From NCBI GenBank assembly GCA_964244115.1, contig CAXTHM010000048.1, positions 1 to 30,671 of the forward strand: DNA of 30,671 nucleotides. Reading direction: 5' to 3'. Position 1 is the stretch's first letter. Each line of letters opens with the position of its first letter. Under the pieces are notes generated by a model, which saw only the letters and a program-made list of their open reading frames with translations, did no database searches and was not told where the DNA came from. The translations under genes were made by a program, and so were the position numbers. Origin of the DNA: CADCWK01 sp964244115. GTDB taxonomy: Bacteria > Chloroflexota > Chloroflexia > Thermomicrobiales > UBA6265. Shown here one piece after another: positions 24,721 through 30,671 of this stretch.

Positions 24721-25953
24721 CTACCGGCCGCTGAGCAACGAGAGTCCGGTCAGTGCGTAGGCCCGGGTCGCGGCCATGACTTCATCGACACCGACCCACT
24801 CGTTCGGGATGTGGGCCAGCTTCGGGTCGCCGGGGCCGTAGATGATCGTCGGGATGCCCTGCTGCCCGAAGAAACGGGCGTCCGTCCCCATACTGAAGCC
24901 GCTGATCGTCGTGTCGTAGCCGAGGTAGGCGTTGGCGCCGACCATGCTGCGGACCAGCGGGTGGTCGTCCGCCGTCAGCGACGCCTCCAGCCCCATCCAG
25001 CGCGGCTCGACGGTGACAGACAGCCCCGGCATCCCGGCGATGACCCGCTCGGCGATGGCAAGGATCTCCGCCCGCGTCCCGTCGACGGTCTCGCCCGGCA
25101 GGATGCGGCGATCGACGAACAGCTCGCAGCGGTCGGCGACGACGTTGTTCTTGACGCCGCCGCTGATCAGGTTCGCAGAAGCCGAGGAGTGGTGGAAGTA
25201 CGGGTGGGTGCGGCCGTCGAGCTTCGGCCACAGTTCCCGACGCAGGGCGACGAGGATCTCGGCCATGCCCTCGATCGCGTTGGCTCCTTCCCACGGCAGC
25301 GCCCCGTGGGCCGCGCGGCCGAGCACGATGATCGTCTGCCCGGCGCCGCCCTTCTCGCCGACGTTGACCCGGTTCATGGTCTGCTCGCCGATGATCGCGA
25401 CGTCCGGCTTCAGGATGCCGCTCTCGGCCAGCCACTTCGCCCCGGCGACGCCGCCGATCTCCTCGTCCGCGACCTCGTTCACGATCAGCCGGCCGAGCAG
25501 TGGAACGCCGGACCGCGCCAGCGCGATCCCGGCCATGATCTGCGCGGTGACGCTGGCCTTGTCATCGCCGGCCCCGCGACCGTAGACCCGCCCGTCGGCG
25601 ATCTCGGCCCCCCACGGGTCGTAGTCCCAGGCCGAGAGTTGGCCGGTCGGGACGACGTCGACGTGGGCATTGAACAGCACCGTCGGACCGCTGCCCTCGT
25701 CGCCGTACTCGGCGACCAGGTTGGGCTTGACCTCGTCGATCGTCTCGAACCGGGTCGCGAAGCCGGCCGTCCGCAGCGGGTCAGCGCAGTAGCGGACGGC
25801 TTCCCGGGTGTCGCCCGGCTCATGGACGGAGGGAATCCGGATCAGTCCCTGGAGGAAGCCGATCACCTCGTCCTGGTCGATCTGGGCCAGCACCCGCTCG
25901 GCGAGGTCCGGGTCGATCGTGGGTCGTTGGCCTGTTCCGAGATCGGCGCTCAC
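24721..25953 (-). CDS. M20 family metallopeptidase (ArgE/DapE type)
   Basis: This is a zinc-dependent amidohydrolase of 410 residues in the ArgE/DapE/ACY1 group. The residues are His97-Asp99 in NAHVDVVP, Asp130 in GRGAGDDKAS, the Glu pair 164-165 in VADEEIGG, Glu190 in IIGEQTMN, and a late His in KLAHIPNEW. The lid domain begins near AHGALPWEGANAIE. The start is GTG at 25953, with AAAGGA eight bases upstream. It leads the operon with the second M20 enzyme and the HD protein. The two M20 proteins are only distantly alike, so this is not a recent duplication. No arginine or lysine synthesis genes are near, which argues for general N-acyl amino acid or peptide hydrolysis. Confidence 0.92.
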   Translation of the reverse strand: MSADLGTGQRPTIDPDLAERVLAQIDQDEVIGFLQGLIRIPSVHEPGDTREAVRYCADPLRTAGFATRFETIDEVKPNLVAEYGDEGSGPTVLFNAHVDVVPTGQLSAWDYDPWGAEIADGRVYGRGAGDDKASVTAQIMAGIALARSGVPLLGRLIVNEVADEEIGGVAGAKWLAESGILKPDVAIIGEQTMNRVNVGEKGGAGQTIIVLGRAAHGALPWEGANAIEGMAEILVALRRELWPKLDGRTHPYFHHSSASANLISGGVKNNVVADRCELFVDRRILPGETVDGTRAEILAIAERVIAGMPGLSVTVEPRWMGLEASLTADDHPLVRSMVGANAYLGYDTTISGFSMGTDARFFGQQGIPTIIYGPGDPKLAHIPNEWVGVDEVMAATRAYALTGLSLLSGR

Positions 25954-26096
25954 CGGTACTGGTCCTTTCGGGATGGGGACGACCGCTGCCCCTCTACCAC
26001 CCCGCTGACGCCACGCGTTCGCTGGTGCGCGGTTTGCGGGCGGAGATGCGGTCGGACGATCGTCCCCCGAAAATCAGATCAAGGGAGTATAGCCGG

Positions 26097-26624
26097 ATGC
26101 AGCAGCCAGGAATGCGAGTGGCGATGGTCCTCGCCAGGAACTACGAGGACACTGAGGCAACCAGCCCAAAGGACTTCCTCGAAGCGCACGGGGCGACGGT
26201 GACGGTGATCGGTGTCGAGCTGGGCGAGATCACCGGCAAGAAGGGCGGCAGCCTCGCCGCCGACGCCACCTTCGCCGACGTCCGGCCCGATGAGTTCGAC
26301 CTGCTCATCATTCCTGGCGGCGGGGCCCCGGAGAACCTCCGCATCGTCGAGTCGGCGGTCGCCTTCACCCGGGACTTCATGGCCTCGGACCGGCCGGTGG
26401 CCGCGATCTGCCACGGGCCGCAACTGCTGATCTCGGCGAAGGTCCTGGCCGGCCGGACGCTGACGAGCGTCGACAAGATCCGGGACGACATCACCAACGC
26501 CGGTGGCCACTACGTCGACGAGGCGCTGGTGATCGACGGGAACCTGATTACCTCCCGCGTGCCGGACGACCTGCCGGTCTTCAACCAGGCGCTGGTCGAT
26601 GCGCTGCGGCCGGCATCGGTGTAG
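26097..26624 (+). CDS. DJ-1/PfpI family protein (type 1 glutamine amidotransferase-like)
   Basis: This is a cytoplasmic PfpI-like protein of 175 residues, a family that includes glyoxalase/deglycase-like and stress proteins. The nucleophile is Cys105 in AAICHGPQLL with His106 beside it. An acidic residue near the N-terminus (NYEDTE, about 15-20) is placed where the family has its catalytic Glu. LLIIPGGGAPENLR (about 69-82) is the oxyanion loop. The ATG at 26097 has AAGGGAG upstream; the reading frame is open further up but has no better start. It is divergent from the M20 operon and followed at once by a strong terminator, so it is monocistronic. The family assignment is firm; the reaction is not. 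Confidence 0.92.
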   Translation: MQQPGMRVAMVLARNYEDTEATSPKDFLEAHGATVTVIGVELGEITGKKGGSLAADATFADVRPDEFDLLIIPGGGAPENLRIVESAVAFTRDFMASDRPVAAICHGPQLLISAKVLAGRTLTSVDKIRDDITNAGGHYVDEALVIDGNLITSRVPDDLPVFNQALVDALRPASV

Positions 26625-26647
26625 ACCCCACCCCCAGCGAAGCGAGA

Positions 26648-26675
26648 CCCCTCCCCATCGGCGGATGGGGAGGGG
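26648..26675 (+). terminator. Hairpin terminator after the DJ-1/PfpI gene
   Basis: A perfect 12-bp stem (CCCCTCCCCATC with its complement) closes on a GGCG loop and is followed by CTTTGTCCT. It is preceded by CCCCCAGCGAAGCGAGACCC, which recurs inverted in element A copy 2 (near 22425-22440). The rest of the 310-bp gap to 26935 shows no credible gene. Confidence 0.75.
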
Positions 26676-26935
26676 CTTTGTCCTGTCGGCTTCGCGTTCC
26701 TGCGGTACTGACAGCGGGTCGTCGGAGGGGCGATCCTCTCGGTCGGCCGGTCGATGCAACGTACATCGTCCCAACAGGAGCGCCCGGCTCACCCAGACCG
26801 AAGAACCTGACGGATAACCCAGCCGTGCAGAACTGGCTCGCCCTGTCTGCTCGACAAAGGACCACACACGTCGAGACCGTCTCGATCCGTTCATTCGATC
26901 CCCAAAACGAGCCGCGATGACCGAGGAGCGAACCA

Positions 26936-27934
26936 TTGGCGGACGGAACGGACCCAGCGGGGCTGGGCGCGGCGACCGACATCGGGCACCTGCTTCCAGC
27001 AGGATCGGCCCTGGCTGAACTGCTCGCCCCGTCGCCGCCATTCGACATCCCGTGGGCCGGGCTGGCGGAGTCCGACGGCTGGTCCGTCTGGCTCGGCCAC
27101 CCGCCGGTGCCGGCGGGGATCGCGATCCTGCCGGCGCCACCGGAGCTGGTCTGGGGCGACCCGTCGACCGTGCTGGCGACGGCGGTCGCGGGGTCGCTCC
27201 GGTACGCGCTGCTTCGTGGCGCCGACTCCTTCGTCGCCGCCGCGGGCATCCTCCAGCGCGAGGGGCCGGTCAGCCTGATCGTGCCCGGCGACCTCTCGCC
27301 CGTCCTCGCCGCGAGCCTGGCCGAGTGCAGCGCCCTCGGCATCCCGATCCTCACCGGGGCAGAGACGATCGCCGGCGACCTCGGCCGGCTCCGGCAACGG
27401 CGGGTGCGACGGGACGCTCATGCCGTCGATCTGGGCCGTCCGCACGACCCGGCTCTCTCCGGCCAACGGTTCGTGGTAGCTGGCTCGTCCGGCGGGGATT
27501 CGCTCTCGTCGTTCGTCCTCCACGACGAGGGCGAGGTCGATCGCGTCCGGATCACCGGAACGCCGAGTGCGCGGATTGCGATCGAGATCGGCGTCCGGGG
27601 CGAGGGGATCGACCTCGCCGCCGCACTGCTGCTGGAGGACGACGCCGCCCGGATGCCCGGCTTCCTCGACGGCGTCACCAGCGCCCGCTCCGGTGATTCC
27701 CTCAGGATCGACTGGGCCGACGGGCGACAGCCGGACGCCCAGGCGCTCGGGCTGCTCTGGCAAATCTGGCTCAAGGCGATCTGGGGGGCGACGCTGGTCG
27801 ATGTCCGCATCGCGTTCGCCCCCGAAGACAGCCGCTCGGACCTGCTCATCGACATGCGGACCCGGTCTGCTCGTCGACACGCCGACCGGACGGCGAGCCT
27901 CAGCGGTTGTTCCGGTGAGGGACCGGGCGCCTGA
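26936..27934 (+). CDS. Protein of unknown function, Ala/Gly-rich
   Basis: This is a protein of 332 residues that I do not recognise. It has no signal peptide, clear TM segment or enzyme motif. Alternating hydrophobic stretches and turns suggest an alpha/beta fold: LLRGADSFVAAAGILQREGPVSLIVPGDLSPVLAASLAECSALGIPILTG (about 82-131) looks like repeated Rossmann-type units. A second half with LRIDWADGRQPDAQALGLLWQIW is also soluble. It ends with a basic, low-complexity tail. The start is TTG at 26936, with GGAG seven bases upstream. Codon use is like that of neighbouring genes, so it is probably real. It is in the same direction as the HAD phosphatase 70 bp downstream and may be co-transcribed with it. 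Confidence 0.65.
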   Translation: MADGTDPAGLGAATDIGHLLPAGSALAELLAPSPPFDIPWAGLAESDGWSVWLGHPPVPAGIAILPAPPELVWGDPSTVLATAVAGSLRYALLRGADSFVAAAGILQREGPVSLIVPGDLSPVLAASLAECSALGIPILTGAETIAGDLGRLRQRRVRRDAHAVDLGRPHDPALSGQRFVVAGSSGGDSLSSFVLHDEGEVDRVRITGTPSARIAIEIGVRGEGIDLAAALLLEDDAARMPGFLDGVTSARSGDSLRIDWADGRQPDAQALGLLWQIWLKAIWGATLVDVRIAFAPEDSRSDLLIDMRTRSARRHADRTASLSGCSGEGPGA

Positions 27935-28004
27935 ACGCCGCTCATTGGGGTATCGTGTCGCCGCACATGGTTCCGAGACCGACCGTTAGCCGAATGGGGA
28001 CCCG

Positions 28005-28856
28005 ATGTCGACGACCAGTCCGACCGAGCGCACCGACGATCTCACCCGCCTCCGGGCCGCGAAGGCGTTCATCTTCGACATGGACGGCGTCCTCTACCGC
28101 GGCAGCGACCCCCTCCCCGGCGTCAGCGACCTCCTGGCGGCGATCGAACGCCGCGGCGCCGGTTACGTCCTCGCCACCAACAACAGCATGGCCTCCCCGG
28201 AGCAGTACGCCGAGCGCCTCGGCCAGATGGGCCTCACCGTCGGGGCCGAGAAGATCCAGACCTCCGGGACGGCGACCCGCGACTACCTGCTCCAGCATCT
28301 GCCGAAGGGCGCTCCGGTCTACGTCGTCGGGATGCCCGGTCTCAAGGAGCAGATCCATGACGTCGGGGGCTTCGCGGTCGCCGAGCCGGCCGAGGGCGTC
28401 GCCAACACCGCGGCTGTGGTCTGTGGTCTGGATCAGACGTTCACTTATGACAAGCTCAAGGCGGCGTTCTTCGCGATCCGGGCCGGCGCCCGCTTTATCG
28501 CGACCAACATCGACAGCTCGCTCCCGACCGAGACGGGCTTCGTCCCCGGCGCCGGCACGATCGTCGCCGCGATCCGGACCGCGACCGGCGTGACGCCGGT
28601 CGTGATCGGCAAGCCCTCACCGGAGGTCCTGATCCAGGCGGCGCTGGAACTCGACGCCCGCCCGGACCAGTCCGTCATGATCGGCGACCGGCTGGACACC
28701 GACATCCTGGCCGGCAACCGCGCCAACATGCTGACGGCGATGGTCCTGACCGGCGTCTCGTCCCTGGACGACATCACCGGCTCCGAGGCCCAGCCCGACA
28801 TCGTCGTCGCCGGCCTGCCGGAGTTGCGCCAGTTGCTGGAGGCGGACCAGGGCTGA
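28005..28856 (+). CDS. HAD-IIA family phosphatase (NagD-like)
   Basis: This is a cytoplasmic phosphatase of 283 residues in the HAD class IIA group (NagD, AraL, pNPPase types). Motif I FDMDGVLYRG holds the nucleophile Asp25 and the acid/base Asp27. Motif II is LATNNS (about 57-62), with the class-typical run of Asn and Ser. The C2 cap occupies the middle. Motif III Lys is in VIGKPSPEVL, and the motif IV acidic residues are in MIGDRLDTDILAGNRA. The ATG at 28005 has GGGGA five bases upstream. It has no operon partner downstream, where an inverted-repeat element follows. The substrate, a sugar phosphate or nucleotide, cannot be told. Confidence 0.93.
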   Translation: MSTTSPTERTDDLTRLRAAKAFIFDMDGVLYRGSDPLPGVSDLLAAIERRGAGYVLATNNSMASPEQYAERLGQMGLTVGAEKIQTSGTATRDYLLQHLPKGAPVYVVGMPGLKEQIHDVGGFAVAEPAEGVANTAAVVCGLDQTFTYDKLKAAFFAIRAGARFIATNIDSSLPTETGFVPGAGTIVAAIRTATGVTPVVIGKPSPEVLIQAALELDARPDQSVMIGDRLDTDILAGNRANMLTAMVLTGVSSLDDITGSEAQPDIVVAGLPELRQLLEADQG

Positions 28857-28910
28857 CGAGTGACCATTGAATGGTTTGGGTCCGCTAACGACGAACGCCC
28901 GATCGCCGAG

Positions 28911-29048
28911 ACCGGGCGCTAAAGCCGCCCGGCAACTCCAAATTTGGTCAAGACCAGTGATGTCCCGGGGTTGAGAACGAAGTGGTATTTTCGGAGGCAG
29001 CGTCCTCTCGGCGCATCTTCGAGTTGCCGGGCGGCTTTAGCGCCCGGT
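28911..29048. repeat. Inverted-repeat element C with perfect 28-bp ends (MITE-like)
   Basis: The gap between the HAD gene and glcF (28857-29093) contains a 138-bp element. Its ends, 28911-28938 and 29021-29048, are perfect inverted copies over 28 bp, starting ACCGGGCGCTAAAGC. The outer 23 bp match the right outer end of element B at about 20 positions. The interior of 82 bp has no gene. The whole can fold as a long hairpin and may also terminate the two convergent genes. Perfect ends suggest recent movement or conversion. No clear target duplication was seen. Confidence 0.75.
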
Positions 29049-29093
29049 GGAGTGGCGGACCCACTCGCCAGGATGACATGCGCCCTCCCCAGG

Positions 29094-30485
29094 TCATGCG
29101 ATCGATTCGGACGCTGAAACCGCGCCAGCCCGGTCACACGCCCACCGCCCGGCGCCACCGGCCGCCTCGCCACCGTACGACTCGTCCAGCACGTCGATGA
29201 TGTGCCGGACCTCCATTTCGACGCCGTTGCGGCGTAGCGACGCGACCATCTGCATCGCGCAGCCGGGGTTGGCGGTGACGAGGACATCGGCGGCGGTCGC
29301 CGCCGCGTTGGTGGCCTTGCGGTCGCCGAGGTCGTTCGCCATCTGTGGCCGCAGGATGTTGTAGATCCCGGCGCTGCCGCAGCAGAGCGACGACTCCCGC
29401 ATCTCGGCCAGCTCCAGCTCCGGGATCGCCGCGAGCAACTGGCGGGGCTGTTTGCTGATGCGCTGGGCGTGGGCGAGGTGACACGGCTCCTGGTACGTCA
29501 CCCGGAGCGGGACCGGCTTGGTCGGCGGCTGAACGTTCGGCAGCTCGGTCAGCAGTTCGGTCGCGTCCCGGACCCGGGCGCTGAAGGCCGCGGCCCGCTC
29601 GGCGTAGGCGGGATCGTCGTGCAGGAGATGACCGTACTCCTTCAGGGCGGCCCCGCAGCCGGCGGCCGTCACCACGACCGGCTCGTCGCCCTCTCCGAAG
29701 GCATCGATGTTGGTCCGGGCTAGTGACCGGGCCTCGCCCATCATGCCGGCGTGGACGGCCAGCGCCCCGCAGCACTGCTGGCCGGCCGGCAGCGAGACCG
29801 AGCAGCCGTTGTGGGCCAGCACCCGACCGGCCGCGCGGTTGGTGTCGGCGAAGACCGTCCCCATCATGCAGGTGTTGAACAGCGCGACCGACCGCTCCGG
29901 ATGCGCCGGCTCCCAGCGCTCGGTCGCGGGTCGCAGTGGCCGCCGGGAGACCTTCGGGAGCATCGCTTCGAGGTCCGCCATGCGGATGCGCTTGAGGAGG
30001 CCGCTGCGCCGCATCACCGTTTGGACCCCGGTCCGCTGGTAGAGACCGATCGTCGAGACGACGGCGCGCAGCCGGACGTCCCTCGCGAACAGCCACCCGA
30101 CCGCCGCCTTCCGGACCGCCCTCTGCCAGACTGGGCGCGGCCGGTGCTGCTCAAGTTGCGCCCGCGCCGACTCGACGAGGACGCCGTACTGGACCCCGGA
30201 CGGGCAGACCGCCTCGCAGGCCCGGCAGTTCAGGCACTGGTACATCTGCTCGTCGAAGGCCGGGTCGAGCAGATCGAGCGTCCCCTCCCCGACCGCGCGC
30301 ATCATCCAGAGCCGCCCCCGGGGCGACGACATCTCCTGGCCGGTGATCCGGTACGTCGGGCAGGCCGACAGGCACATGCCGCAGTGGACGCACTGCTTGA
30401 GCAACTCCTCGTCCGGCTGGTCCGGACCGCTGTAGCCCATGATCAGTCGCTTGAGATCCGCATCCGCTTCGATCGCGACTGCCAT
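29094..30485 (-). CDS. glcF: Glycolate oxidase iron-sulfur subunit GlcF
   Basis: GlcF is the iron-sulfur subunit of the membrane-associated glycolate oxidase (GlcDEF), which oxidises glycolate to glyoxylate and passes electrons to the quinone pool. The 463-residue protein has two 4Fe-4S ferredoxin motifs near the N-terminus, CVHCGMCLSACPTY and CLNCRACEAVCPSG. It also has two CCG domains further on (QQCCGALAVHAG and SLCCGSAGIYN), each with an earlier cysteine (FNTCMMG and TYQEPCH). I chose the ATG at 30485 (MAVAIEADAD), which has GAGGGG eight bases upstream. A TTG further up also fits the frame but has no clear site. It follows the glcE-like gene by 67 bp, as in a glcDEF operon. Confidence 0.92.
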   Translation of the reverse strand: MAVAIEADADLKRLIMGYSGPDQPDEELLKQCVHCGMCLSACPTYRITGQEMSSPRGRLWMMRAVGEGTLDLLDPAFDEQMYQCLNCRACEAVCPSGVQYGVLVESARAQLEQHRPRPVWQRAVRKAAVGWLFARDVRLRAVVSTIGLYQRTGVQTVMRRSGLLKRIRMADLEAMLPKVSRRPLRPATERWEPAHPERSVALFNTCMMGTVFADTNRAAGRVLAHNGCSVSLPAGQQCCGALAVHAGMMGEARSLARTNIDAFGEGDEPVVVTAAGCGAALKEYGHLLHDDPAYAERAAAFSARVRDATELLTELPNVQPPTKPVPLRVTYQEPCHLAHAQRISKQPRQLLAAIPELELAEMRESSLCCGSAGIYNILRPQMANDLGDRKATNAAATAADVLVTANPGCAMQMVASLRRNGVEMEVRHIIDVLDESYGGEAAGGAGRWACDRAGAVSASESIA

Positions 30486-30552
30486 GTTCATCCCCTCATA
30501 CCGTCGTTCGCCGCCGTTCAACGCCGTTCGCCGTCGTCTCGTCCGTATCGCG

Positions 30553-30671
30553 TCAGTCGATCGGGAATCGGCCCCGGTTCAGGATTCGTTTCGGGTCGAA
30601 CTGGTCCCGCAGCGCCGAATCGACCGCCCGGGACCCGACATCCGTTGCCACCAGGAGTCCGTTCTTCCAGG
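30553..30671 (-). CDS. glcE: End of a GlcE/GlcD-like FAD-binding oxidase subunit
   Basis: The minus strand is open from the window edge to a TGA at 30555-30553, giving about 38 residues. The last of them, LRDQFDPKRILNRGRFPID, match the C-terminal signature of glycolate oxidase FAD subunits (FDP, then ILNRGR for the usual NPGR). The short tail and the position directly before glcF point to GlcE instead of GlcD, but only this end is visible. The rest lies outside the window. Confidence 0.75.
   Translation of the reverse strand, partial: WKNGLLVATDVGSRAVDSALRDQFDPKRILNRGRFPID

Noticed and set aside
24661..26202. 513-codon plus-strand frame across the M20 genes
   Set aside because: It is antisense to two certain M20 peptidases and is repetitive in Asp, Arg and Val.
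26678..26920. 80-codon frame in the gap before the unknown gene
   Set aside because: No good start or binding site, and composition unlike nearby genes; it follows directly on a terminator.

Overview
The window is about 30.7 kb of GC-rich bacterial chromosome. Dense short operons, many GTG/TTG starts, peptide uptake, M42/M20 peptidases, glycolate oxidase and a phosphate uptake locus all suggest a Chloroflexota bacterium, perhaps near Thermomicrobia. That placement is inference, not a marker-gene result. A run of ten Ns at 21873-21882 shows this is a draft scaffold.

Layout. 1-692: end of a peptide-binding ABC receptor. 960-5968 (minus): phosphate block, a PhoB-type regulator, pstS, pstC, pstA and pstB. 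It has an 11-bp-periodic direct-repeat PHO box before pstC. A second box of the same geometry lies before a small zinc-ribbon gene (6190-6420). 6673-10908: CtpA-type protease, coaX, M42 aminopeptidase and an RNase H-like gene. 11006-11868: an inverted-repeat element, a two-TM protein, and tRNA-Val(GAC) with promoter and terminator. 12018-15640: D,D-carboxypeptidase, then thrS behind a complete T-box leader with an ACC threonine specifier.

15633-19084 is the most unusual part. A 3.2 kb cassette (MFS efflux pump, NAD(P)-binding reductase, Rrf2 repressor with a paired operator) lies between the intact 3' end of thrS and a second 220-bp copy of that 3' end. The two copies differ mostly at silent sites, so the fragment looks like the displaced end of a once-functional thrS and not a freshly decaying duplicate. 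Beyond it come a possible 5' remnant of rnpB and an inverted-repeat element.

19995-22137: a secreted, cysteine-patterned protein ending in calcium-binding thrombospondin-3-like repeats, interrupted by the N gap. 22293-22529: second copy of an inverted-repeat element abutting a lone arm of another. 22769-25953 (minus): two M20 peptidases and an HD hydrolase as one operon. 26097-28856: DJ-1/PfpI protein, an unrecognised protein and a NagD-like HAD phosphatase. 28911-29048: an element with perfect 28-bp inverted ends. 29094-30671 (minus): glcF and the end of a glcE-like gene.

At least four families of short, gene-free inverted-repeat elements occupy the intergenic regions. Two of them share their outer ends. 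No transposase, integrase, CRISPR array or rRNA was seen.
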